The notes under the pieces: model-generated
The model's input: the letters and a program-made list of their open reading frames with translations, nothing else
What the model was told of the DNA's origin: nothing
Databases searched by the model: none
Position numbers and translations under genes: made by a program
Origin: PALSA-1006 sp041660815
Lineage (GTDB): Bacteria > Pseudomonadota > Gammaproteobacteria > Burkholderiales > Gallionellaceae
Direction of reading: 5' to 3'
NCBI GenBank assembly: GCA_041660815.1
Contig: JBAZVN010000009.1
Location: 92,022 to 156,021 of the forward strand
DNA length: 64,000 bases
Shown: one piece after another, positions 9,520 to 16,815 of the stretch
Layout: each line of letters opens with the position of its first letter
Numbering within the stretch: position 1 is the first letter of the stretch

Positions 9520-10374
9520 TTAGCGTTTCTGTTTAACGTGCTCTTCCAGCTCAACAAAGCCCGGACGTTCGGTTGATATCAATACTTTACGTCCGAATTC
9601 CACGGCCATAGCGGGTGCATAACCATTCAGGTTGGCCAATAAGGTCACTTTAATGGTCTGGAACATTTTGGTCGATTCATCTGCTTTTTGCTCCAGCAAA
9701 CCGGCCAAGGGGCCCACAAAACCATAGGCCAGCAAAATCCCCAGGAAGGTTCCCACTAGCGCGTGGGCAATTAGCATACCCAGTTCAGCTGGAGGAATAC
9801 CCACCGATTCCATGGTATGAACCACCCCCATCACCGCAGCTACAATACCGAATGCCGGCATACCGTCACCCAACTTGGCAATCGTATGTGAAGGCAACAA
9901 AGCTTCATGATGATGGGTCTCAATTTCCATATCCATCAAGTTTTCGATTTCCATCGCATTAAGGTTTCCGCTGACCATGATGCGCAAATAATCGGTAATA
10001 AATTCAACAATATGGTGATCCCCCAAAATTTTGGGATACTTCGCGAATATCGGACTTTCGTTGGGATTTTCAACATCATTTTCAATGGACATCAAGCCTT
10101 CTTTACGCACTTTACCCAGAAGTTCATAAAGCAACGCCATCAGCTCCATATAGGTATCTTTTGTGTAAGACGAACCTTTAAAACAGTTTGGAAAAGCTTT
10201 CAGCGTTGCCTTAATTGCCTTAGTGGTATTACCAACCAAGAATGCCCCTGCTGCCGCTCCACCGATCATCAATAATTCAATGGGTTGAAACAAAGCCCCC
10301 AAATGTCCTCCGGCCATGGCGAATCCGCCAAAAACACTGCCGCATACAATGAGATATCCGATAATCACAAACAT
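9520..10374 (-). CDS. motA: Flagellar motor stator protein MotA
   Basis: MotA forms the proton channel of the stator with MotB and touches the rotor. The 284-residue protein has the usual four membrane helices, a charged cytoplasmic loop with the conserved RKEGLMSIE segment, and proline-containing segments GDGMPAFGIVAAVMG and GFVGPLAGLLE expected near the channel. It is upstream of motB in a conserved motA-motB order. I found no good sigma-28 site in the 278 nt upstream, which include a run of G residues near 10543-10551. Confidence 0.96.
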   Translation of the reverse strand: MFVIIGYLIVCGSVFGGFAMAGGHLGALFQPIELLMIGGAAAGAFLVGNTTKAIKATLKAFPNCFKGSSYTKDTYMELMALLYELLGKVRKEGLMSIENDVENPNESPIFAKYPKILGDHHIVEFITDYLRIMVSGNLNAMEIENLMDMEIETHHHEALLPSHTIAKLGDGMPAFGIVAAVMGVVHTMESVGIPPAELGMLIAHALVGTFLGILLAYGFVGPLAGLLEQKADESTKMFQTIKVTLLANLNGYAPAMAVEFGRKVLISTERPGFVELEEHVKQKR

Positions 10375-10652
10375 AATTCAAGCTCCATAAAGTCTGCACT
10401 TGGGCAGTCTGCTACAGCATAACAACTGAAAATGCTTCCCATACAGGGAAAACAAGCGTAATTCCCGCGTAAATCTGCTTATTTACTCAAGGTTACTGGG
10501 GGATTAGATTTTTGCAATTAACCAAGGTGAGAATATACACTTTGGGGGGGGATAACGTCAGTAGGTCTTGGCGATTATTTGCTTATTTATTACTGAATCT
10601 TTCCTTGCAAATTCTGTACTATTTGCTAGACGCCACCCAAATCAATCACTAT

Positions 10653-12017
10653 CTATCTGTATATATTCAATAATTTCATCATGCCCGAAGCTTTATCAAG
10701 TGTCTCTTGAAATTCATCCGCTTCCTGCGAATCTGCCACAATACCGCCACCCGCTGAAAAGTGAATTTCACCACGCGAGTAGATTAATGTGCGAATGGCA
10801 ATATTACTGTCCATGTTGCCATCCCATCCTATATAGCCGATTGCCCCGCAATATATACCGCGCGGTTGCGGCTCCAATTGCTCAATAATTTCCATGGCTC
10901 TTTGTTTGGGTGCCCCGGTAATTGACCCACCGGGAAAGCAATCTTTAAATAATGACAATGCATCTTTTCCGGCTGCCAATTTTCCCGTAATCGTGCTCAC
11001 CAGATGATGAACATTTGCGTAGCTTTCCACTTCAAATAATTTTGGGGCTCGTATAGATCCCACTGCACAACTTTTGCTCATGTCGTTGCGCAATAAATCA
11101 ACAATCATTAAATTCTCGGCACGATCTTTGGGATTGCCGAGCAAATCCTGCTTGAGCAGTTGGTCGTGCTGTCTATCCTTGCCTCGTTGGCGAGTCCCTT
11201 TAATCGGTTTGGTTTCAACCTGCCGATTTTTGACGGACAAAAAACGCTCCGGCGATACACTCATAATTTGTGCATCTGGGAAATTTAAAAACGCAGAATA
11301 AGGAGCCGGGGTAATTTCTCGCATCTTTAAATATGCGCGGAAGGCATCACCCGTTGCCGGCGCACAGAAACGCTGGGCAAGATTTACTTGATAACAATCT
11401 CCGGCGATCAAATAGTCGCGGATGACATTAAAAGCTGCCTGATATTCACTACGCTGAAAATTCGACTGAATCGCACCTGTCACTCTAAAATCTGAACCTT
11501 CCGGATTTTCAACCGTGGCACATGCTTGTAATCGACGCAATATTTCAGGAAGCGAGGCCTCTGTTTCCGGCGCTTGCAAGTGTGAGAGCAAACGTGCTTC
11601 TCGCTTCTCATGGTCGACCACCACCGCCCAGTCATAAATTCCAATCGCCATATCCGGCAAGCCGTCAGCTTGCGATTTATGCTTGGATAAATTGATCCAG
11701 CGGCGCGCCAAATCATAACTCCAATATCCCAACGCACCGCCGCAAAAGGGAATTTCAGGATCAACGAAAATATGATCGCCCAATTGATCGCGCAACAATT
11801 CAAACGGATCGCTGGCTGATATCTGCACTCCTGAGGAATGGGTAATAACGGTTGTCATTCCCCGCGTGATTAATGTCGCAACAGGTTGAGCAACCAGAAT
11901 ATCGTAACGGCCTCTGGAACTGCTATCCAACCATGCAGCCCAAGGCAATTCGCGAATAGCCGCAAAATATTTTCCGGCATTGAGAACATAAGGAAGTTGG
12001 ACGCTATACAACTTCAT
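10653..12017 (-). CDS. pabB: Aminodeoxychorismate synthase component I
   Basis: PabB converts chorismate plus ammonia (from PabA) to 4-amino-4-deoxychorismate for folate synthesis. The 454-residue product has the N-terminal anthranilate-synthase-like region (about 1-150) and a C-terminal chorismate-binding domain with the motif PIKGTRQRG at about 271-279. Lysine in this PIKGT motif (K273) is the PabB hallmark, whereas anthranilate synthase has PIAGT. Further motifs are ENLMIVDLLRNDM, FPGGSITGAPK and GAIGYIG. It stands alone: a strong terminator hairpin separates it from the H1-like gene upstream, so it should have its own promoter. Confidence 0.95.
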   Translation of the reverse strand: MKLYSVQLPYVLNAGKYFAAIRELPWAAWLDSSSRGRYDILVAQPVATLITRGMTTVITHSSGVQISASDPFELLRDQLGDHIFVDPEIPFCGGALGYWSYDLARRWINLSKHKSQADGLPDMAIGIYDWAVVVDHEKREARLLSHLQAPETEASLPEILRRLQACATVENPEGSDFRVTGAIQSNFQRSEYQAAFNVIRDYLIAGDCYQVNLAQRFCAPATGDAFRAYLKMREITPAPYSAFLNFPDAQIMSVSPERFLSVKNRQVETKPIKGTRQRGKDRQHDQLLKQDLLGNPKDRAENLMIVDLLRNDMSKSCAVGSIRAPKLFEVESYANVHHLVSTITGKLAAGKDALSLFKDCFPGGSITGAPKQRAMEIIEQLEPQPRGIYCGAIGYIGWDGNMDSNIAIRTLIYSRGEIHFSAGGGIVADSQEADEFQETLDKASGMMKLLNIYR

Positions 12018-12050
12018 TTGGATAATAAAGGATAATTTAAGGCGCCCATA

Positions 12051-12101
12051 AATAATAAACCGTGAATTAATCCCCGCTTTACTTAAGGGATTAATTCACG
12101 G
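12051..12101 (-). terminator. Rho-independent terminator of the H1-like gene
   Basis: CCGTGAATTAATCCC (12060-12074) pairs with GGGATTAATTCACGG (12087-12101) in a perfect 15-bp stem with a 12-nt loop. On the minus strand the hairpin is followed by TTTATTATTTAT. It lies directly after the stop of the H1-like gene and before pabB. Confidence 0.85.
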
Positions 12102-12113
12102 CTTTCTGCCAGA

Positions 12114-12701
12114 TCAATTTGGCTTGCTGATGCCCGGAGTAGGAAAAGGCCAGGTACCAACAGGTCGTACTGGTGCGGCAGCAGAGGGTGCGACCGGTGT
12201 AACTGCTTCAGCAGGCTTAGCGGCCGGCTTTGCTGCTGGCTTTACTGCTGGCTTTGTTGCAACTTTTTTAACGGCGGGCTTAGCTACGGCTTTAGCAACC
12301 GGCTTAGCTGCGGGCGTAGCCGCCGGTTTTGCGGCAGCTTTCTTAGCGACTGGTTTAGCCGCCGGTTTTGCTGCGGCTTTCTTGGCTACTGGTTTAGCTG
12401 CCGGTTTTGCTGCGGCTTTCTTGGCTACTGGTTTAGCGGCCGGTTTTACTGCGGCTTTCTTGGCTACTGGCTTGGCTGCCGGTTTTGCTGCGGCTTTCTT
12501 GGCTACTGGCTTGGCTGCCGGTTTTGCTGCGGCTTTCTTGGCTACTGGCTTGGCTGCCGGTTTTGCTGCGGCTTTCTTGGCAACTGGTTTAGCTGCCGGT
12601 TTTGCTGCGGCTTTCTTGGCTACTGGCTTAGCTGCAACTTTTTTCGCTGCCGGCTTAGCTACAACTTTCTTTGCTGCGGACTTCTTCTTTTCTGTTGCCA
12701 T
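12114..12701 (-). CDS. Histone H1-like Ala/Lys/Pro-repeat DNA-binding protein
   Basis: A 195-residue, extremely basic protein composed mainly of Ala, Lys, Pro and Val. After MATEKKKSAAKK, residues 26-129 are eight tandem copies of a 13-residue unit PVAKKAAAKPAAK with very few changes (V85, T129). The last 30 residues are different: acidic- and basic-poor, Pro-rich and ending GTWPFPTPGISKPN. Such proteins resemble eukaryotic H1 tails and AlgP/BpH1-type bacterial proteins that bind DNA non-specifically and affect nucleoid structure; this role is inferred from composition. Homology searches on low-complexity sequence are unreliable. The terminator just downstream supports an independently expressed gene. 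Confidence 0.85.
   Translation of the reverse strand: MATEKKKSAAKKVVAKPAAKKVAAKPVAKKAAAKPAAKPVAKKAAAKPAAKPVAKKAAAKPAAKPVAKKAAAKPAAKPVAKKAAVKPAAKPVAKKAAAKPAAKPVAKKAAAKPAAKPVAKKAAAKPAATPAAKPVAKAVAKPAVKKVATKPAVKPAAKPAAKPAEAVTPVAPSAAAPVRPVGTWPFPTPGISKPN
12315..12626. repeat. Eight 39-bp tandem repeats within the H1-like gene
   Basis: Each 39-bp unit encodes PVAKKAAAKPAAK. Units differ mostly at synonymous positions (for example tta or ttg on the plus strand), which suggests repeat expansion by slippage or recombination while the protein pattern is kept. Confidence 0.9.
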
Positions 12702-12857
12702 TTCAACCCCCTTGATATGGAAAAGTTAATAAAAAAACTGCCACCTCGACTACATCCTCAGCACACCCACCTGGCATGATTGAAGCTTTAAATAAAAATC
12801 TGCATTTGCAGATTTTCTTACTATCTTGCTCTATTTAAAAAGCACTTTCCTCAACTC

Positions 12858-12882
12858 AAAAAAAAAGGGCAACTAGCCCCTT
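12858..12882 (-). terminator. Minus-strand rho-independent terminator without an assigned gene
   Basis: On the minus strand AAGGGGC-TAGTT-GCCC is followed by nine T residues. The stem is short (GGGC/GCCC, extendable by A-T pairs) but the T-tract is strong. No minus-strand ORF ends upstream of it within 600 nt. Confidence 0.5.
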
Positions 12883-13264
12883 CTTCATCTTAACGCGATG
12901 AAACTATACTTTTTTCACTTTGAGAAACCCACAAAATATTCAAAAACCTCTCCAAAATCATATGCTTAAAATAAGCACCTCGGAAGTAGTGAGCACTAAT
13001 TTGCCCAAAAAAACGACTCAATCACAAAAAATTCATTCCGCGTAACGTCAAGCCTCACGGGTATTTTTATATTCACTACATTTAGTAATTCAAAATTAAT
13101 TAGTTAACTACATCTTGTGCTTGAATTTATCATCCATTTGTGTTTATCGTCAAATGTTTTTTACATCTTTTGGAATTACAAAATATCCCGCGCGAATTTT
13201 CTCAAAAAAAGAATGATAGTTACTCTGTTTTATTCAGCCGCAAATCATGTTACGAATATCACGC

Positions 13265-13293
13265 TTGACCTGTTAGCCCGGAATTATTTAAAG
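13265..13293 (+). promoter_or_regulatory. Possible sigma-70 promoter for DUF2288-DUF302 genes
   Basis: TTGACC at 13265-13270 is followed by an AT-rich -10-like segment (TTTAAA at 13287-13292, 16-nt spacing), about 40 nt before the ATG at 13332. The -35 is good, the -10 only fair. Confidence 0.4.
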
Positions 13294-13331
13294 TCGGCGC
13301 TTCATATTCAACTTAGAAAGCAATATCGGCA

Positions 13332-13634
13332 ATGACCACCACAAATCAACAAGAAATATTCCGGGCGAAAGTCAATCTGGAGACCGCGCGTATTGCATGG
13401 AAAGAATTGCAGCGTTTCTTTGCCAGCGGCGCTGCAATATTGGTTGCTGCTGATCTCGACCTGGTCGAAGTTGCTTTGCAGATTTCCGAAGACAATAAAA
13501 AACAAGTGGCTACCTGGCTGTCAGAAGGTAAGATAGGTAGGGTCAGTGATGCGCAGGCATTAGCATGGCATGAGGCCGACGCTGATGTCTGGGCGGTGGT
13601 GGTTAGTCCATATGTGTTAATTCAGGAGGGTTAA
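13332..13634 (+). CDS. DUF2288 family protein
   Basis: A 100-residue soluble protein matching the DUF2288 family known from cyanobacteria and proteobacteria: conserved segments AADLDLVEVALQISEDN (about 39-55), VATWLSEGKIGRVS and a C-terminal VVVSPYVLIQE. Its function is unknown; no catalytic motif is evident. Its stop codon (TAA, 13632-13634) directly abuts the ATG of the DUF302 gene, and an AGGAGG ribosome site for that gene is inside its last codons, so the two are translationally coupled. Confidence 0.85.
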   Translation: MTTTNQQEIFRAKVNLETARIAWKELQRFFASGAAILVAADLDLVEVALQISEDNKKQVATWLSEGKIGRVSDAQALAWHEADADVWAVVVSPYVLIQEG

Positions 13635-14018
13635 ATGTATTACATCGTTAGCAGTGAAAAATCTTTTGAGCAAGCCGCAACCGATTTGGAGGCAGCCGTA
13701 AAACGCAACGGTTTCGGCGTATTGCATGTGCATGATATCGGCAACACATTGCGCGGCAAAGGTCTTGAGTTTGTTAATCAATGCCGCGTGTTTGAAGTGT
13801 GCAACCCAATGCAAGCCGCCAAGGTAATGGCAAGCGATATGCGCCTGAATATGGCTTTACCCTGCCGTATTTCAGTTTATACCGAGGGTGGCAAGACGCA
13901 AATCGGCATGATTAAACCGCTAGGAATTCTCTCGGCACTTTCTCAAAATGCGGACTTGGCTGTCGTCGCGCGCGAAGTGGAAGAAAAAACCATTCACATG
14001 ATTGACGAAGCGAAATAA
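13635..14018 (+). CDS. DUF302 family protein
   Basis: A 127-residue protein of the DUF302 family. Typical features are the N-terminal KSFEQAATDLEAAVKRNGFGVLHVHD, the segment CRVFEVCNPMQAAKVMASD with two cysteines and the C-terminal VAREVEEKTIHMIDEA. DUF302 members are small periplasmic or cytoplasmic proteins of unknown role, sometimes near redox or metal genes. This copy has no signal peptide. It directly follows the DUF2288 gene and precedes a thioredoxin-like gene, suggesting a three-gene transcript. Confidence 0.88.
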   Translation: MYYIVSSEKSFEQAATDLEAAVKRNGFGVLHVHDIGNTLRGKGLEFVNQCRVFEVCNPMQAAKVMASDMRLNMALPCRISVYTEGGKTQIGMIKPLGILSALSQNADLAVVAREVEEKTIHMIDEAK

Positions 14019-14071
14019 TCATTCGCGCCCTATATAACAAGCTGCGCGTAAAAAAATGGTGGCCCTTCGCG

Positions 14072-14518
14072 GTGAACGTAATGCTCATCGCAATTGTGGT
14101 GTTCGGAATTCGTAGTTGGCAGCAACGCGATATTTCCTTCGGCGCTGCTCCGGCATTACCCGGCATCACTTGGAGGCAGCAAGCAACACTGGTACATTTT
14201 TGGGCCGACTGGTGCCCCATCTGCAAAGCGGAGCAGAGCTCTATTCAAGCGCTAGCCGACGACTATCCCAATACTGTCACCATTGCGATGCAAAGTGGCA
14301 ATCAGGCTAATGTCGACAAATTTATGCGCGAGCAATCATTGAATTTTGCGGTCATCAATGATCCTGATGGATCAATTTCGCGCGCTTGGGGCGTGCATGC
14401 CGTACCGGCAAGTTTTATCGTGGATACAAACGGGCAAATACGCTTTGTGGAATTCGGTTACACCACAGAACTGGGGTTGCGCCTGCGCTTATGGTTGGCA
14501 CAGCACTGGAAATACTAA
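14072..14518 (+). CDS. Membrane-anchored thioredoxin-like disulfide oxidoreductase (ScsD/TlpA type)
   Basis: A thioredoxin-fold protein with an N-terminal membrane anchor (VMLIAIVVFGI) and the active-site motif W-C-P-I-C (near residues 46-50 from the start used here). Other family marks are the cis-Pro segment GVHAVPASFIVD and the C-terminal FGYTTELGLRLRLWL. CPIC and short length fit ScsD/TlpA-like periplasmic proteins that shuttle electrons in disulfide reduction or cytochrome c maturation. The start is uncertain: the frame stays open back to about 14006 and reads a typical basic leader (KLRVKKWWPFA), but contains no ATG, GTG or TTG before 14072. An ATT at 14021 or CTG at 14042 could be the real start. 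Confidence 0.85.
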   Translation: MNVMLIAIVVFGIRSWQQRDISFGAAPALPGITWRQQATLVHFWADWCPICKAEQSSIQALADDYPNTVTIAMQSGNQANVDKFMREQSLNFAVINDPDGSISRAWGVHAVPASFIVDTNGQIRFVEFGYTTELGLRLRLWLAQHWKY

Positions 14519-14539
14519 TGGGCACCTAATGATTAGTTA

Positions 14540-14576
14540 GCCACAGATGAACACCTCAAAGAGACTCATCTGTGGC
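14540..14576. terminator. Hairpin terminator between convergent genes
   Basis: GCCACAGATGA (14540-14550) and TCATCTGTGGC (14566-14576) form a perfect 11-bp stem with a 15-nt loop between the thioredoxin-like gene (plus) and the polyphosphate gene (minus). It lacks a strong T-run on either strand but its position fits a shared terminator. Confidence 0.6.
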
Positions 14577-14592
14577 AAAAAACTCCCGATAA

Positions 14593-16092
14593 TTATTTTG
14601 TGTCTACTTTATTAATCGCTGCTTCAATGCGCTGACACAACGTTTTTAACACTTTAATGCGCGCAAAATTTTTGTCATTTGCTTCCACCAACGTCCACGG
14701 TGCCAAACGGGTGCTGGTGCGATCCACCATGTCGCAAATGGCTTGCTCATAGTCTTCCCATTTTTCACGATTGCGCCAGTCTTCGTCGGTAATTTTGAAG
14801 CGTTTGAAACCGGTTTTTTTGCGCTCTTCAAAACGTCGCAGCTGCTCTTCTTTACTAATGGCCAGCCAGAATTTCACCACGATGACATGGGAGCGATCAA
14901 GCTGTGCCTCGAAGTCATTTATTTCATGGTAGGCACGCATCCAGTCGGCTTCGGAGCAGAACTTTTCCACGCGTTCAACCAGCACCCGACCATACCAGGA
15001 ACGATCGAAAATTGTCACACGCCCTCTGCGCGGCACATGGCGCCAAAAACGCCATAAATATGGCTGTGCGCGCTCTTCTTCAGTTGGTGCGGCAATCGGC
15101 ACAACTTGGTATTGGCGTGCATCAACCGCACTGGTAATGCGCCGGATGCTGCCGCCTTTACCCGCCGCATCATTGCCTTCAAATACGGCCACGACCGTGA
15201 TTTTTTTAAATCTCGGATCACGCGTAAGTAGCGCCAGTTTTCCCTGATACTTTTCCAGTTCTTCGTTAAATTTTTTCTTGTCTAATTTTTGCGTTAGATC
15301 CAGTGTTTTTAGAATCTGCAACTTGTCGATAGGGGGCAAGAGCGGCGCGGCGCGAACCTGGCCGTCCTTTTTCTTGTCCGCATCTGCCAAACGTTTACGA
15401 ACCGCTTCGAGAATAACTTTTCCAACAGTTAGACTGCGATAGCGCGCATCCGCCCCCTCAATCACAATCCAGGGTGCTTCTGCAGTGCTGGTGTGGCGGA
15501 TCACCGCTTCGTGAACCATTAAAAACTTGTCGTAACGTTTGTAATGTTCCCAGTCACGCTTGGTGACACGCCAGCGAGTTTTGGGATTTTTCTCCAAAAT
15601 CTTGAGTCGTGATTCCTGTTTTTCTTTGGATAAGTGCAGCCAGAATTTGATGATGAGCGCGCCTTCGTCGGTCAGCATTTTCTCCAAACGTTTGGCGCGT
15701 TCCAGACTCTGATCAAGTTCGGCAGTTTTGGTCAATCCCATGACACGGTTCAGAATCGGCCAGGTATACCAGGAACCCAAAAACACACCGATCTTGCCCT
15801 TGGGTGGTAGTGCGCGCCAAAAGCGCCACATCATCGGACGCTCCATTTCCTCGTCGGAAGGTTCACCCATGCCGTGCGTTTGCACATAACGCGGGTCCAT
15901 CCATTCATTGAGCAAATTCACCGTCTCGCCGCGCCCCGCGCCATCCACCCCGCCCACCAAAATAATCACCGGAAATTTGGCTTTTTCCGCCAAATCAAAT
16001 TGCGCATCCAAAAGTGCTTCGCGCAATTTCGGAACTTCAGCGTCATACATGGCTTTGTCTATTTTGTGTCCCAGTTCTGCAGATTCAAACAT
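14593..16092 (-). CDS. pap: Polyphosphate:AMP phosphotransferase, two PPK2 domains
   Basis: A 499-residue protein with two tandem PPK2 domains, the layout of polyphosphate:AMP phosphotransferases that make ADP from AMP using polyphosphate. The first domain has a Walker-A-like GGVDGAGRGE (47-56), the second has the canonical FEGNDAAGKGG (about 305-315) followed by the lid segment RSWYGRVLVERV. The first domain's altered loop (GAGRGE rather than AAGKGG) is usual for these fused proteins, where only the second half is thought catalytic. AGGAGG 6 nt upstream sets the ATG at 16092. The gene is alone, converging on the thioredoxin-like gene. Confidence 0.92.
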   Translation of the reverse strand: MFESAELGHKIDKAMYDAEVPKLREALLDAQFDLAEKAKFPVIILVGGVDGAGRGETVNLLNEWMDPRYVQTHGMGEPSDEEMERPMMWRFWRALPPKGKIGVFLGSWYTWPILNRVMGLTKTAELDQSLERAKRLEKMLTDEGALIIKFWLHLSKEKQESRLKILEKNPKTRWRVTKRDWEHYKRYDKFLMVHEAVIRHTSTAEAPWIVIEGADARYRSLTVGKVILEAVRKRLADADKKKDGQVRAAPLLPPIDKLQILKTLDLTQKLDKKKFNEELEKYQGKLALLTRDPRFKKITVVAVFEGNDAAGKGGSIRRITSAVDARQYQVVPIAAPTEEERAQPYLWRFWRHVPRRGRVTIFDRSWYGRVLVERVEKFCSEADWMRAYHEINDFEAQLDRSHVIVVKFWLAISKEEQLRRFEERKKTGFKRFKITDEDWRNREKWEDYEQAICDMVDRTSTRLAPWTLVEANDKNFARIKVLKTLCQRIEAAINKVDTK

Positions 16093-16119
16093 GATGCCTC
16101 CTTTTATCTAAATCAATTT

Positions 16120-16260
16120 AGGGCACCACTAAAAATCAAATTTACTTCGCGATGCTGCGTTGCTCACAAAAAATTACTCCCTACATATCATGCAGATGCT
16201 GCGTCCTAATTTTTTGTTCGCGCTTGCCTAGCTTCGAAAATTTAATTTTTAGAGGCACCC
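16120..16260. repeat. Long imperfect palindromic element (MITE-like)
   Basis: The left end AGGGCACCACTAAAAATCAA is complementary to the right end (reverse complement AGGGTGCCTCTAAAAATTAA), and inner segments GCTCACAAAAAATTAC and CTAATTTTTTGTTCGCGC also pair. The 141-bp unit can fold into one extended hairpin. A related degenerate copy lies at about 20685-20781 and an end-like fragment at 56997-57021, so it is a dispersed family. No target-site duplication was identified. Confidence 0.75.
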
Positions 16261-16275
16261 TTTACTCTGAATAAA

Positions 16276-16728
16276 TCACACATGCTCCGGCGCAATCACC
16301 AAACGCAAAACAGTTTGAGCTTCGCCATTACGCTCGCGGTTACTAAACCACCAAACCGCCCCTTTTTTTACACTCCAATAATCTGTTTTTCCAATCATCA
16401 GTTTTGCAGCGACCTCTCCCAGCCAGGGCTGATGTCCCACCAACAAAACAGCACCTTCCGCATGGGGCCAACTGGCTGCTTCAAGCACTGCCTGAGCGGA
16501 AGCGCCGGTATTCAATGCCGGTTCTGTGATAAATTTTTTGCTTAGCGCGCCTGCTGTTTGTTGGGCGCGCACGGCTGGACTGACTAAAATGCGCGTATTG
16601 GGCGGCAGGCGGGAACTTAAAAAGCCAGCCATGCGTTCGGCTTGCAACTTTCCCTTATCCGTCAACGCGCGGCTTGCATCATGTAAACTTTCAACTGCCT
16701 CGGCATGGCGCCACAAAATTAATTCCAT
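16276..16728 (-). CDS. sixA: Phosphohistidine phosphatase SixA
   Basis: SixA removes phosphate from histidine phosphotransfer proteins; the family is in the histidine-phosphatase superfamily. The 150-residue product begins MELILWRHAEA with the catalytic RHA motif, and has the other conserved elements SPAVRAQQTA and LLVGHQPWLGEV (second catalytic histidine). The ATG at 16728 is chosen over an upstream ATG at 16740 because GGAG inside the upstream codons lies 6 nt before it and the family normally starts here. The gene precedes hrpA on the opposite side of an 87-nt gap, reading the same way, but is downstream of hrpA. Confidence 0.9.
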   Translation of the reverse strand: MELILWRHAEAVESLHDASRALTDKGKLQAERMAGFLSSRLPPNTRILVSPAVRAQQTAGALSKKFITEPALNTGASAQAVLEAASWPHAEGAVLLVGHQPWLGEVAAKLMIGKTDYWSVKKGAVWWFSNRERNGEAQTVLRLVIAPEHV

Positions 16729-16815
16729 AATGCACTCCATAAAATATCTTTTATAATCATGTAGTTATACAAGCAACTTGGATGCGCAATCGGTATATTC
16801 TATCGCGTGCAGCAA

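Larger units (their letters stand above)
12702..13331. other. 630-nt AT-rich gap before DUF2288 gene
   Basis: No credible protein gene on either strand. It contains a minus-strand terminator (12858-12882) with no obvious gene feeding it, and near the right end a plausible plus-strand promoter for the next gene. The region between 12883 and 13260 is AT-rich and could encode a small minus-strand RNA; this is only a suggestion. Confidence 0.4.

Noticed and set aside
12124..12729. 201-codon plus-strand frame opposite the H1-like gene (Gly/Ala-rich)
   Set aside because: It is the antisense reading of a low-complexity repeat; alanine-glycine runs arise because GCN/GGC codons are complementary. No start signal or family.
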